DNA from: Dioszegia crocea | Taxonomy: Eukaryota > Basidiomycota > Tremellomycetes > Tremellales > Bulleribasidiaceae | Length of the DNA: 64,000 nucleotides | Direction of reading: 5' to 3' | Assembly: GCA_001600615.1 (NCBI GenBank) | Contig: BCKK01000011.1 | Location: forward strand, 370,839 to 434,838 | Translations under genes and position numbers: made by a program | Notes under the pieces: generated by a model | What the model was told of the DNA's origin: nothing | What the model saw: only the letters and a program-made list of their open reading frames with translations | Databases searched by the model: none | Shown: one piece after another, positions 12,045 to 24,808 of the stretch | How positions within the stretch are numbered: the first letter of the stretch is position 1 | Layout of the letters: each line of letters starts with the position of its first letter

Positions 12045-15000
12045 CTAACTCAATTCAATCTCCCAATCCTCCACCACCCCCACCCCCGGTTTCTTCAGCA
12101 CCAACCGACTAGCCATCCCACTAGTTGGCACATAAAAACTACCCGCCGCCCCTCCATCTTCCCAAGTCCACTCCACATCCTTCCCATCCGTCTTCACAGC
12201 CGCCGGAGGGGCCCTCAAACCCAGAATCACAACCTGTTCAATCCCCACATGCCCAATCTTCTTCGCCCACTCATTCCCTACTTTACTCTGGCCCTTATCC
12301 CCTTCATGTTTCCTGGCACTCAACACCCCAGTCCGTCCCGGAGTATAGTCGAATTGTCGCCATATATATTCTCCAGACGTATACCCATATCCCGTCCCGT
12401 CATCACTGTACAATTGTCCTGATGCCCCTCCGTCCGTGTTCAGGGCAATGATGAGTGTGTAAGGGTCTTGCCACATCAAGGGACTAGATCGTCGGACGCG
12501 TTGACGGATAGGTAAGATGTGTCCGCCGCGGATGAGGACAGGATGGGTCGAGAGGGGTGTAGAAAGGGTTAGGTTGTATGGTGAGATTTGGGCAGGATGG
12601 ATCGCGTGGGTGAAGTAGTCGTAGTATGGCTAAAGGGTCAGCATGCTGTTGCACCGAGCCAAATTTGTATGCCAGAGATTGGGTGGGAGATGGGAAGGGC
12701 TCACCTGTTGATCGGCAATGTACACATCAGTCGTCGTGGCTCCTTCTACCGTGACGGGCTTGACGAGCAGTCCTTCTCCTCCGATATAGTATTGATCGTC
12801 CACTGCGAATCCGGTCTTGTCTTCAGGGAACACGACATATTGCGGTCTGATAATCAGCACATAGTCCATTTGGTAGATACACAGCAATCAGCTCTGAAGC
12901 AGACTCCTCACGCAAACACCCTAATGGCCCCTCTTGCCGTGTTCCCTCTCCTCCTCCACACCGCTCCAAGTCTCTTCAATCCTCTCCAATCCTCTCGATG
13001 CCACCCAACCCTACTTCTCACCCGATCCCAAGAATTCGCCGACACTCACCGCATAATAGGCCACCCAGCCATCGAAGCATCATGGAAAGCATTATACCAA
13101 ACTGCCAGCAACACATATCGCGTTCGGATCGCATCCCTAATCTGACCCCTTGTGGGTTCAGGGTATAAATACGGTTCGCGTCGTTTCGTATCGATATGTG
13201 CGTGCGCGCGGAAAAAGGGCATGAATGCGCCGGCTTGATACCATCTGACTAAAAGTTCAGGGGAGGGGTTACCGAAGAAACCGCCGACGTCGGCTGGGGA
13301 TGGTTAGCTTGGGGATCGAATGATCGGGAAGGGACCAGAAGAAGAGATGTGGCGTAGGAGAGTGAAGGGAGATCCGAGGCTGAAGATGACTGGAGAGAGA
13401 GAAGGGAAAGCACATACCTCCGCTATATGACATTCCAGCGATATTGTTGGAGAGCAACATTGCAGTCTCCCCTGCGAAGTGTTCTAGGGGTATCAGCTCG
13501 TGGCCCCTACAGAAGACAACAAAGACTCACCCCATGTTCCCATATTGTCACCAGTCCAAATTGCGCTAAACCTCTGCGAGCCCGCAAAGAATGAACGGGA
13601 GAGGACGAAGGGGCGCTGAGCGGGGGATTGACGCGCGATCAGGGCGTCCGTTGTGGCTTTGTGCTATGGTGTCAGCAAGGACAAGGAACACGGGAATAGG
13701 GATCGTTGATAGGAGGAGAAATGTCAAGGTGTAATTTGGATATCTGGGTCAGGAGGAAGGGGAAGTCTGGATCACTTACAAACAACATCCCGTTTATATT
13801 GTGCACGTCTCTGTTCTCCCATCCGCCATGGTGGATCGTATCGCGCGGTACGGAGATTTCAGGACCGTCAAAGACTGATGGCTATAATGGTCAGCTTCGA
13901 TACTGAGCTAATGGTGCGCGGGGACGTCAGGCTTACCTCATTCATGTCGTTCCAGATGAACAGCGATGGAGAAGAGTCCTGCCATATCAGTAAGGTATAA
14001 CATATCGCGACAGGGCCAGCACTCTTCCTCCCTAAGACGATGCGCTCTTCTCTCTTTGGCCTTCATCCGCAGATCACGTATCGATCCCGGACGCCACGCC
14101 ACTCCCTCGCCCAACACCCAAGACTGCTGTATCACTCACCTTCCACACCCCAAAGGAGAACATTCTAGTCCACCATTCCCAACTTTTTGGATTGAAGAAA
14201 TCGACCCAGACTGAACTTCCAGTCCAACACCATCCTTCAAAGTTACTCCCATCTGACTTCTTCACCAGGATATCCAAATCCTTCGCATCATTATATATCC
14301 GAAACGTATCGGCCTTCTTAATATGCGGATCAACAATCGCTACCATCTGCGAAAATCAGCAAAACCTCTCTATGCCACAGGGAAAGACCCACCTTTCTTC
14401 CTTTAGCTGCAACTGCATCTTGCATCTTGACGGGATCTGGGAAATGTTTGGCGTCCCAATCGAAATACCTATGCTCATCCGCATATTCAATATCCAACCA
14501 AGTGACGTCAAGCGGTATATCAACCTCATCAAACCTTCTTTGAACATCCATCACATCCGTCTCGTCGACATAGTTCCATCGACATTGGTGATATGCCGTG
14601 CTCCATCCCGGAGGCAACGGTGTTGGGCCCGTGAGAATCGCGTATTGGCTGAAAAGTTCCTTGGGGCGCGGACCGGGTAAAAGGAGGATATCGAGCACCC
14701 CCGATTCTGACATCCAGTGTGTCTTTACTGAATCGACCGTGTGCTCGACGTCCACAAAAGTGTCTGAACCGACTAAGTTCAATACGCCGACGGAGTGCGT
14801 GGCCGAGTGGGCATGGAGCAAGGGGATGGCACCGTAAAGGGCCATAGGTGAGTCTGAGAGGTATTCGAATATGTCCACATTGTATAATCGGTAGGGATCG
14901 GTATAGTGGGCATGGGGACCGACGGTGTCTGGTAAAGAGAGTGGAGAGGCATGTTCGGGTAGACCGTAGATGTGCGATACGCCCGGGAAAGTAATGTCGA

Positions 15001-15791
15001 CCGATAAAGCTTCGGGGCCTGGGCATCAGCACGTCTCTGACCCCACGTTAAGCGAACTAAGACTCACCCTTGGGTTTACTATCCGTCCACTGCCTAAATT
15101 TCTCTTCAAACATCTCATCATCATGCTCCTCAAACCACGCCCTCTCCGCTTTATTCGACGCCAAGACCATCTGCTCCGCCTCCCCCAAGTCTCCTTCAAT
15201 CTTCTCCGCCTTCCGCCTGAAATGCTCCATATGGAACAAAGATCGATCATTGATCACAATCTCCGGCCGGCCCGCGCGCGCCTGGATGATCTTCAGCGGA
15301 TTATGCTGGATCTCCAGTGTCAAGTTGGACACGGTCGGTCCATAGCTGATGACGCTTTTCCCCTTTTGCGTCTTCATACTCGTCTCCATACTGAGTCTAG
15401 GCTCTGGATCGACCAAAGCCCAACGTGCAGTCTCATTATACCGCTTCAAACCCGTCGAGGAGTCTAGCTCGTCGACCCGTAATCGCACGATGCCGTCGCC
15501 TTCAGCAAGCACGTCCACGCGGAGTTGGAATTTGATATCGGCATAGAGCGACGAGGATACATCGAAGAGGTATGTGGCTGGTCGGCTGTCCGAGTGTGGG
15601 TCAGACTTGCCAGAGGGGGATGAGATGGTATAAGGGGATGTGAATTTTGAAGGGGCGTCATTGTACCGTCGAGCGATACCTTTTAGTCGGCGGCAGAAGG
15701 AGGATTGAGAGCAGGTTTTGAAGTCTTCGGGCTTTACGGCGAGTGCGAGGGGGCTGAGGGCTAGTGCCAGGCCCCAAGCGGCGATTCTCAT
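12045..15791 (-). CDS. ROT2: Glucosidase II alpha subunit (GH31)
   Basis: ER-lumen alpha-glucosidase that removes the second and third glucoses from N-glycans in the calnexin cycle. About eight exons on the minus strand code for roughly 950 aa. The start gives a clear signal peptide ([19 protein letters not shown]) followed by [16 protein letters not shown], typical of the family. Further marks are the N-terminal beta-sandwich ([15 protein letters not shown]), the substrate-binding [20 protein letters not shown], the catalytic nucleophile motif WNDMNE near 13940-13965, and the acid/base region WTGDNMGTW near 13535-13560. The C-terminal beta domain ends WEIELS. It is divergent from the m-AAA protease gene (302 bp apart). 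The beta subunit is not in this window. Confidence 0.95.
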
Positions 15792-16093
15792 CCTGCTCAG
15801 TAGGGCACTGTAAGGTGAGGTATGAAGAGTTGACGTGCCAGGAGATGCGGGGTAGAGGTTGAATGCGGGGTAGTCTTAAGCGGGGGGCTACTTTAAGCTT
15901 TAGCCGGGCTGAGTAGGATCGGAGATGTGACCGATGTCCATGTGCCTGCCGTCGCCGCCCGAACACTTGCGAATTGCTTTGGCGATTGATTTCGATCGAT
16001 CCAAGTATCATCTCATCCATCTACCCCTCTCTTTGCCTATACACTTCTCCCCTTGGTAGTATCCCGATCCCCTCCCTCTCCCTTTCACCCACG
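15792..16093. promoter_or_regulatory. Shared divergent promoter, glucosidase II / m-AAA protease
   Basis: 302 bases between opposed start codons, with a pyrimidine-rich leader (CTCTCC repeats) just before the m-AAA start. No other motif was identified. Confidence 0.45.
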
Positions 16094-18713
16094 ATGTCCC
16101 TCAGAGTAAGAGCTCTTCGCTCGCTCCGACCCACCTCCCTTGCCCCCCGAGCTATCCTCCTCCGATCCTACGCCACCCCATCTCAACCACCTCGACCATC
16201 CAAGAACTCACCAGCCCCTGCAGGTCTTGAGGGCTTATTCGGATCAGATCGGAAGGCAGGTCAGACTGTTGCTCCCCAACCACCAAACGTTGAGCCTCAG
16301 GGCCCATCGGAGCCGAAAGTGCCCGATGTGGATCTACCTGGACTCGGCGGCGAGAAGGGCGAAGCTGAGACGCCTAAAGAACGGCCATCGCTGAGTGGGC
16401 TCGCTGGTAAGAAGGCTGGAACGGGTGGTGGTGGTGGTGGTGGCGGAGGTGGAGGTCCAGGTGGACCTGGAATGGGCGGTATGACGCCTAACCAATTGCT
16501 ACTGGCTGTTGTCAGGTAGGTCTCTGCTCCTTCCACTGGGCTGGTGCTGATCGATCAGTACCTATGCCCTGTATTCTTTGTCATCGCCTGGAGAATCGCG
16601 AACAAGAGAGATCACATGGCAAGAATTGTAAGTCCTTCTTTCCGGGTAGATGACAAATGCTTACTCGCCAGCCGGAACTCTCTACTTGCCCGAGGAATGG
16701 TTTCCTCTTTGGAAGTAATCAACCGATCTAAAGTCCGAGTACATCTCCACAACCCCATCCAACCCCCATCTGGCGATATCTCTTCCGGCACAGGCAACCA
16801 AACCCTTCCATCCCCCAATACCGGTTCTGCCCCATACCAATTCACCATCGGTTCCCTCGAGGGCTTTGAAAATCTCCTTCTCCAAACCCAAGACGAGTTG
16901 GGAATCCCACCAGCCGAGCGTATCCCCGTATCCTACCGCGAAGAAATATCGACCTTCCAAACAGCCATGCACTTTGCACCCACCCTCCTCATTGGTGGTC
17001 TCCTCCTCTTCATGGCACGGCGGGGATCAGCAATGGGTGGTGGCGGCGGAGGGTCCGGTGGGATCTTTGGCGTAGGCAAATCCAAAGCCAAGATGTTCAA
17101 CAAGGACGAGCAAGTCTTGACTCGATTCAAGGATGTGGCTGGGATGGATGAAGCCAAGGAGGAGATTATGGAGTTTGTCAAGTTCCTCAAGGAGCCTGCA
17201 AAGTATGAGAAACTCGGAGCGAAGATTCCTCGAGGTGCCATCCTTTCCGGTCCTCCGGGTACCGGTAAAACCCTACTTGCCAAAGCTACAGCTGGCGAGG
17301 CTGGAGTACCCTTCCTCTCGGTATCCGGATCCGAGTTCGTCGAGATGTTTGTCGGTGTCGGTCCATCCCGAGTCCGAGATCTCTTTGCGAACGCAAAGAA
17401 ACACGCACCGTGTATCATCTTTGTCGATGAGATTGACGCGATCGGGAAAAGTCGAGGAAAAGGCGGTGGATTTGGGGGTAACGACGAGCGAGAGTCAACA
17501 CTCAATCAGCTGTTGGTCGAGATGGACGGTTTCGGAACTACCGAACACGTCGTCGTTCTTGCCGGTACAAACAGAGCGGACGTCCTCGATGCTGCGCTCA
17601 TGCGACCGGGCCGATTCGATCGACACATTGCGATTGACCGACCTGATATAGGGGGTCGACGACAAATCTTCGGCGTCCATCTTAAACCCATCACGATGAA
17701 TGCTGATTTGTCGTCGGAGAGCATTGCGGAGAAGCTCGCTTTGCTCACTCCGGGATTCTCGGGTGCGGACATTGCGAATGTGTGTAATGAGGCTGCATTG
17801 CGTGCGGCTAGGCGGGGCGGAGAGGACGTGACGGAGGAAGACTTTGACGGGGCTATTGAACGAGTGATTGCGGGTCTGGAACGCAAGTCAAGGGTGCTAG
17901 GCAAGGATGAGAAGAAGACGGTGGCGTATCACGAGGCCGGACATGCGGTCTGTGGCTGGTACCTCGAGCATGCCGATCCTCTTTTGAAGGTCTCGATTAT
18001 CCCCCGAGGTGTGGGTGCTTTGGGTTATGCTCAGGTATGTCGATCTTTTCCTACTATAGCTAAAACCACAGTACCTACCTAAAGAACGCTTCCTCTTCTC
18101 CACCGACCAACTCATGGATCGAATGAGCATGACATTGGGCGGGCGTGTAGCCGAAGAAATTTTCTTTGGGCGCATAACGACGGGTGCTCAAGATGATCTT
18201 CAAAAGATTACAAAGATGGCATTTGAGGTATGCGCGAACTACGGAATGAACCCTGAGATCGGGCCTATCTCGTATGGGAATAGAGATCAGCAAGGGGAGG
18301 GATTCCAAAAGCCATTCTCGGAAGCGACGGCGCAGAGATTAGATGAGGCAGTGAAGAAGATGGTCACGGAGGCTCATCGACGGACGACGGAGCTTTTGAC
18401 GGAGAGGAAGAAGGAGGTGGAGAAGGTTGCTAGGCTACTGTTGGAGAAGGAAGTGATTACTAGGGAAGATATGAGGTTGTTGCTTGGTGCTAGACCTTTC
18501 GAGGCTGCGGATGAGGTATGTCTTTCCCTTTGGCAGCAGTGGATGGGGCTGGGCTGATGAGTTTAGATGGACGTGTATATCGAGAAACAACTTTCGAAGA
18601 AGCAGAAGAAGTCTGAACAGGCTGCAGAGGCAGCAACAGCGGAAGGTGGTTTGGGAGGTGATGGGCCTGGAGCGACACCGCAGTTGGCAATGAAGGCTAC
18701 CAAGTTGGACTAG
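16094..18713 (+). CDS. Mitochondrial m-AAA protease subunit (AFG3/YTA12 family)
   Basis: ATP-dependent zinc metalloprotease of the inner mitochondrial membrane that degrades misassembled membrane proteins and processes MrpL32. Exons 16094-16515, 16559-16627, 16672-18034, 18072-18515 and 18567-18713 give 814 aa. Order: basic presequence; Gly-rich linker (about 11 Gly, near 16430-16470); the m-AAA intermembrane motif ITWQEF restored across a 69-nt exon; second span [11 protein letters not shown]; Walker A GPPGTGKT; Walker [12 protein letters not shown]; second region of homology ending RPGRFDRHI; zinc site [21 protein letters not shown] across intron 3; [12 protein letters not shown]. The [10 protein letters not shown] and GRxAEE pattern matches m-AAA rather than i-AAA. 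Which of AFG3 or YTA12 it represents cannot be decided here. All catalytic residues are present. Confidence 0.94.
16426..16472 (+). repeat. GGT/GGA polyglycine tract
   Basis: A run of GGT and GGN codons coding about 11 consecutive glycines in the linker after the presequence of the m-AAA protease. Likely variable between strains. Confidence 0.75.
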
Positions 18714-18927
18714 GCAGGTGCTTCGCGATCATTATTAAATGTAGTTGAGCTTGGAGATGCAGGTGTACAAGCGGATTGACTAGGCTCGAACTTTTTGTAC
18801 ATAAAAGTGTTCCATCATAACAAAAAGACCTAGATGCACCTAGAAAAAGTACCTTAAAATCCCTCACGCCCACAGTTCACCCCCTGGAATCACTCAAGAA
18901 TCCCGACTACCTACTCGCGGTCTAGGC

Positions 18928-19804
18928 CTAGATACCGGCCCTGCGATCCCTCGCGCGAGGCGCAGCTCGGGGCTGAGGTACCTGTTTCCCGCTGGCGTCA
19001 CGCTTACGACCGTTCGTGATGGGTACAGCGTCGGGGCAGTTTTGCGATCCGATCTGAGAATATCAGTTTGCCACGTCTGACTCTGGTTTCAAAAATTTCA
19101 TTGATCGCGAGGAAGTGGGAGAGGACTTACTGCAATCCCGCCGCCTGATAGAACCTGATTATTGCTCTTTCCCGAGATGACTGCCCCAGTTACCTTGTTG
19201 TATCTGCACCGATAAAAGGCGCTAAAGAGGGTGAGAAAATCCCAATTCAAGGAATGAGACTGAATCAATCCCGGAGTGCGACTCGTTCGTGCGACAGGCG
19301 CAGAACGGGTATCGTAAGATGGACAAGGTTTGCTTGCTCATTGGTCTCAGGGGAGAGAGTACAAATTTCCCGAAGGCTTAAGGGGAGACTTACTCCTGGA
19401 AATTGACTAATGCACAGTTCCCCGGAGCGGGTGGGCCATCGCTGTAACAAGTCAGCAACCGGCATCTTTTCGGTACCGACCCGTATCCGTCGGTCGGACG
19501 GTCGTTAAGTGCAGTGCCATGAAATCGGGACTTACGCGTACTGACACTCAATTTCATTGATCAAGATGGGTGAGTTAGGTCCCGTGGGTGCCGTTCCAGA
19601 TGTTCCCGGGGCGTTGGGGCAGTACGAATAACCCTCGCGATCCTGGAAGAAAGAACGGCTTCAGCATCTGATCTCTGTATTGCTTTGGTCCGGGACAGGA
19701 GGTAGACTCACTTGCGTTTGGCACGCAAATCGAGCGGGGATCGGGGACTGGCCCAGTGCCACTGTAGCCGACGCGAGTATGGCTAGGATGGTAGAGTATA
19801 ACAT
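18928..19804 (-). CDS. Small secreted cysteine-containing protein
   Basis: No family recognised. Five exons on the minus strand (19804-19712, 19642-19536, 19441-19394, 19221-19131, 19053-18928) sum to 154 aa without a stop. The start gives a good signal peptide (MLYSTILAILASATVALGQ, probable cleavage after ALG). The mature part has six cysteines, in FACQT, SYCPN, IECQY, GNCAL, YRCRY and QNCPD, an even number that would allow three disulphides. The C-terminal 35 residues are basic and Pro/Ala-rich with RKRD and RARDRR sites that a Kex2-like protease might cut. Small size, signal peptide, paired cysteines and five exons in under 0.9 kb suggest an extracellular or wall-associated protein; an effector role is speculation. 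Confidence 0.75.
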
Positions 19805-20938
19805 GGTGCTGCTGATTTGAAATGACGAGTTTAAGGGAGAGAAGTTTGAGTGTTTGATGATTATGCGTTGAGGATCGAACGTATATAGGAATTGTTCACA
19901 GGAGGGATGAGCGCAAGATCTTAGCTCACCGGTTCACCCTTATGTAGTCGTGCTGAGGGAAGAGAGGAGGGGAGGTCAACAAGAGTCTACATGCCGTCAT
20001 CACGCCGAGTACTGTAGGTACGCTAAGCTTAGCCTACAAGCATGAAGCATGAAGCTTGAAGGTTATGTCAGTGATGTCCTGTGATTGCTACAGTACCGAG
20101 AATTGACATGTATCGTCGGAAGGTCGATCGTGAGGCTCATTCTTGAATTGCGGCCGAGGACTGACATGCGTCGTCGGAAGGTCATTTGTGGAGCTCGTCA
20201 CGTTGGACGCTGGACGTCCACCGGACAGGGATGGGCCCCGGCAGCTCCCGGCAGCAGGCTGCTTTGTCGGTACAACAAGACATATCACTTGAACTTTACG
20301 GAGCCTGGAAAGACTCCGGAAGATGTGCACCCCTGTCATTTCCTGTCGTCGGAACAATCTTCGGTGGCGATTTGTTGTGCTATATTGCCTGAAGTAGCAA
20401 TTCATACCACATTCCTCATTTGTTCTTGCCGCTCCAGGGGTCCTTCTCTTGATCGTTGCAAGGTGATCTTCTCTAGTCGTCTCGTTCCTTGCATCACCCA
20501 CCTTCCATAGACCAAGCGCTTCGTAGTAATACGCGCTTGAAATCAGTCATGTTCTTTTGTCGAGCATGCTCCATACTGAGTTGGCATTGCATGCCACCAG
20601 AAATGCCGACCCGAAAGACCCGCGAATCCTCGAATCTTGGCGGCCGTCAGCTTCGAGTTCAACGTTCAATCTTCACGCCAGCCCCTTTCCTCTGACATCT
20701 GTGGCTCAAAGCCGTGGCTGATAAGAGATGCAGACGGATACGGATGGACTGATCTATTATGTGGTGAGAGAGTTACCCCCTTCCAAGTCCGACCTTTGGA
20801 TGCCTTTCCCCGTGTGTTTCATCGTCAAGCCGTTCCAGTGAAATAAGGTTTTCCAGCTCGGCCCTCTCTACAGCAACTTGTGTTGTTGTATCTCATCCAT
20901 CTACTGCACTCACACCAGCATACCAATCACAGCCAAAC
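19805..20938. other. 1.1-kb intergenic region with a direct repeat
   Basis: No gene could be supported. Opposed 137- and 141-codon open frames overlap between 20085 and 20510 but neither has splice signals, a domain or biased codon use that I could see. It contains the 22-bp direct repeat listed separately, and a short GCATGAA tandem near 20038. Confidence 0.4.
20104..20183 (+). repeat. 22-bp imperfect direct repeat
   Basis: TGACATG followed by two variable bases and TCGTCGGAAGGTC occurs at 20104-20125 and again at 20162-20183, with a 58-base period. The two copies differ only at the two variable bases. GAGGCTC and GAGCTC follow each copy at similar spacing. Confidence 0.8.
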
Positions 20939-23090
20939 ATGGTCAGTCTCCTCCGCCGTAAGCGGCACTTACCCGACTCGACACCCAGCACATCACAGCA
21001 CAGACCTTCTCGCGAACTCTCCCACTCCCTCTCGCTCCCGGACCTCACTACCCCGCTTCTCGACCCTTCATCATGGGAACAGATCCCCGACTTCGTATCC
21101 TCTATCCCTTCCCTCCCCAACACCAAGTCAGCCAACGCATCAGGTCCCAGAGCGCTATTCACCAGCGCCAGCCAAGGCTCGGCATCACGAAATCGGTCGC
21201 CATCACTCGTAGGTGGTGCCCCGGGCTCACCTGTGGCGTTCCACAAGCCTTTCGGGAATTGGCAGGTGGCGAATCCATTAGCCCAAGGGGCGCTGGGGAT
21301 GGCGATGGAGGAGCCGCCAGTGCCTGCTCTGGTGTACCGGGGCGACTTCAGAAAGAGTACTTGGTTGGGGAACGATAGTCCGCCCAAAGGGTCTTTTGGG
21401 GTCGGGGCTAGAGAGAGTCAGCATGTCGGTGCTGGAGCAGGACGGGGACAGTCGAGGCGTAGGAAGAAGGGCAGGGTGGCGGAGAATTTAAATGTGATGC
21501 TGGTCGGCGGTAAAGGAGTCGGAAAGACAAGGTCAGTTTACGCGCACACTGACTTGTGTATTGCAACTGACGCCATCGCAGCTTCTTAGGTCTTCTCCAT
21601 AATACAACTCCTACCAACGAGGCATCCACTTCGCGCAAGGTACCCCTCCTTGCTCCACCTCCAGCAACGGACCAAACGCCCTCATCCCCTACATCCCCCG
21701 GAGCCCCCTTAACGCCCTCAACACCCCTCCAATCGCCCTCTTCTGCATCCTCATCTCCTCAGACCCCATTCTCTCCCCTCCTCACTGTTCTCCCCCCGCT
21801 CCAACGTCCAGCCCCCACGACCCGCCTGGGCGCCACTACCATCACCCTCGATCGGCCCGCCGAGAAGATCCAGCTATGCGTGATTGATACGCCTGGTCTG
21901 GACCTCCGAGGGGACGATGGACCGGCGATGCATGCGCGCCAGCGAGAGAGGGGTGTACAGGCTTTGCTGAGTGTAGCAGAAGAGCGATTTGGGGAGGTGT
22001 TGAGGGAAGAGAGCAAAGTTGTGAGGCGGCAATTGAGCGGTGGGAGTGGGCTGATACATCTTTGTAAGCTACATCGGTCCGAACCTCTGTGCTTGGGCGA
22101 GCGGTAGACTTACAGCTGACACTTCGTAGGCATATACCTCATTGACGCCCGAGCTGTCCTGTATCCCGCAGGGGAAGAAGAGGTCGAGGTGGACTGGTCA
22201 GGGCTGAGCCTTGCCGAAAGCTCCAAGTCCCCGACGGAGCCCGCGAATCAGATGCAGGATCTCTGTCCCAGCCTAGCCAAAGTCGAGGTTGACATTGTGA
22301 GTTGGATCTCACACCCGCTCCGTCGTTGAAATTGGCATTCGTTCTCGTCTCTGTACCCTTATCCCCCACAGCTCAAGGATCCATCTTTGACACACGTGCT
22401 GATCCGCCAGATACGTCGCCTGGGCGACCGGATGAATGTCCTCCCCATCCTCACACACGCCGACTGTCTCTCCACTGCCGAACTCACCGCTGTTCGTCTG
22501 GCCGTCAAGCGGGATCTGGGTGAAGGGTTTCGGCAAGTCGACGGAAGGGGATTCGGGATATTTGGATCGTCGATCGCAGAGCAAGGCGACAGTTTTGGGA
22601 GGAAGGTAAGCTGACGCCAAGACCTTGTCTGGAGATGCAGCCAAGCTGACACGTAGACTCCAACTCCGCGCGTTGCCACATTTGGCGAAACGACCTCTCC
22701 CACCGACTTGCAATCTGCCGATGCCCGCCCACTCACTCCTGCTTCTACCGTCCGGGGACATTCAATCGACACCGGCAGTGAAGAGATGGATGACGGATTA
22801 CCATATGCGATCTTTGCACCCGGGACGGCGGAGGGCGGGACGAGGGAGTATCCGTGGGGTGTAGCGGACGTGAATGAGTTGTTGGATCTGGAGAGTCTGA
22901 GGGAGGCTGTATTGGATACGCACGCCAAGGTAAGCTGCCGCAGACTCGATAGATACATTTGGGCATTTAGCTGATACTTTAGGCGCTGAGGATGACGACG
23001 CGGGAAGTGCTATATGAGCGATATCGGACTGAGAGGTTGTTGGCGAGGAGGGGAACGAGGGGGGCGGTGTCTGGTGCTGTTGGCGCTTAG
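20939..23090 (+). CDS. Divergent septin-type GTPase
   Basis: Septin-family GTP-binding protein, expected at the cell cortex or bud neck. Six exons (20939-21531, 21582-22063, 22130-22296, 22372-22605, 22657-22929, 22983-23090) sum to 618 aa. The first 175 residues are Ser/Pro-rich and lack a fold; a basic RRRKKGR patch precedes the G domain, as in septins. G1 is GGKGVGKT with SFLG across the first intron; G3 is DTPGLD; CIYLIDA follows; the G4 position reads LPILTHAD, so the usual lysine of AKAD is replaced. A Ser/Pro insert sits between G1 and G3, and Gly/Asp-rich inserts follow G4. The C-terminus ALRMTTREVLYERYRTERLL matches the end of septin G domains; no coiled coil follows. It is far from the core septins, so it may be a group apart with weak nucleotide binding. 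Confidence 0.8.
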
Positions 23091-23309
23091 CGGGTGATGT
23101 CGGTGTCGCTGGGAGAACCAGGAGCGTTGTGTGGTCGAGTGATCATACGCTAGGATGGTGGTGTCTGAGGGTTCGCGAATTAATACACTTCGCTGGCTGG
23201 CTGTTGATCATCTTTTCCCACTCCCCAAGCCCAGTATTTGTCTCTTGTAGTTGTCTCCGTATGTAATCGCACATCATTGTGCATACTATTACATGCCTCT
23301 GTAGACGTA

Positions 23310-24514
23310 TCAATCATCCCCACCACCTTCATCCATGTCTTTCGGCACCTGTAGGGGATCAGCTAAACATTCCACCTCAATTGTATGAGGAGGTGACAGC
23401 TGGATAGAAAGGAACGGCATCTTGACAGAATCGGCAGCAATGACTCACCTTTGGTTCTTCGTCTTCCCCATATTGCATCATATTGTCAATATGGCTCAGT
23501 ATCGTATTGACCGAATCTTCCGACGTAGAATCGAGTGGGAGGAAAGAGACAATGTTTTGGGATTCAATCTGGGGTACGGTCAGCCGAGAGCACAATGAGA
23601 TTTCGGCGCAAACTGGCAAGACTGGAGCGAAGGTACTGACCAAGGAAACGACGGCCTGGTTCAGGGCGTGGAATTTCGGATTGGTATTTGAGTTGACATC
23701 CTCAAAGAGGAGTGCAGGGTCAGGGTCGAGATATCTGCAGATGTATTAGCTGAGATTCCTCTTGCTTCTGCTTGCTAGCCTGCTTTGCTGCTCCTCTCAA
23801 TCATCTGCCTATCTGCCATCCTCTCCATCTCCCTCTATCTTTGGGTCCTGTCAAGAGCCGACACCGTACCGCCCGCAGCATCAAAGCCAGAACCACTCAC
23901 CTTCCGACCTCCCTTCTCACTCTCCCCTTCCCATCCTTAACCAAATCCATCTTACTCATACAACACAGCATACTAACCCCCAGACTCATCATGCAGCTCA
24001 TGGCACTCATGACACCCGCGAAATACTTGGTCTTATCCTGCATGAACTGCGAGTCGATGAGGTATGTTGCAGAAATGCGGAAATTGAGCGATGATTCGAG
24101 ATGATGTGCTAATCTGGGTAGCAGGGGGATATGGGTATATAGCTCAATTTGACCTGGACAGTCGATGATTAGGTAGTCGTCGGCGTATGGTCCCAGTTCG
24201 TCATCTAGCCAATCTAGGTTATTGAGGAGGTACCTTGTAGTCAGCACTTGATGACTCATGATCCTAGACTCAACGTACTCGAAACAATATATCAATCCGC
24301 CATTAGGCCCAAATTCCAATTCTTCCATTACATCCTCCAAATTGATGAGATCTCGGATATCGAGCGTAGGCTCATAGTCGAATCGCTCAGCGGCAGGGTC
24401 GAGATTGAATAAGTGGACAGACCGGCCAAGGGTTTGAGCGTGCGTGATGAGTGCGGAGCAGAATGTAGATTTGCCTGCTCCGGCGGGACCAGTGACGAGG
24501 ACTGCGTAGCGCAT
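23310..24514 (-). CDS. GPN3: GPN-loop GTPase 3
   Basis: Cytoplasmic GTPase needed, with GPN1, for assembly and nuclear import of RNA polymerase II. Minus-strand gene of about five exons and roughly 290 aa, the normal size. Start [17 protein letters not shown] gives the P-loop at the extreme N-terminus. Then [20 protein letters not shown], the name-giving GPN motif in [19 protein letters not shown], and [11 protein letters not shown] (G3). The G4 region reads [10 protein letters not shown]. The last exon gives [12 protein letters not shown] after YGEDEEPK, resembling the acidic tail of GPN3. MRYAVLV and the tail favour GPN3 over GPN2. Downstream end converges on the septin-like gene. Confidence 0.93.
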
Positions 24515-24808
24515 ATCTGGCCAGGCTTAGGGTGGGCAAATTATGGAAGGATTGTGGAGTGGATGGATGGATGGAAAAGTGGCTGGATTGATAGTCGGTG
24601 GAAAGGTGGTGAAATTCTGAAACGTCGAGGCGGTGGCGGACGGTCAAAGGTTCTCGAATCCAGCAGGTCTACAGTCGGCCCAATGATCAACCACAAGCGC
24701 GATGCTGCTCAGGGTCTGTGTTCCACCTGGCCAGCCCACTCGTACCGCATCTACAATTCGTTCTAAGCGATTATGCCACTTAATATACCAATCTACAGCT
24801 ACATACAG

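Noticed and set aside
20085..20510. Opposed 141- and 137-codon frames in the intergenic region
   Set aside because: They mirror each other, have no recognisable domain, and lack the intron-rich structure of neighbouring genes.
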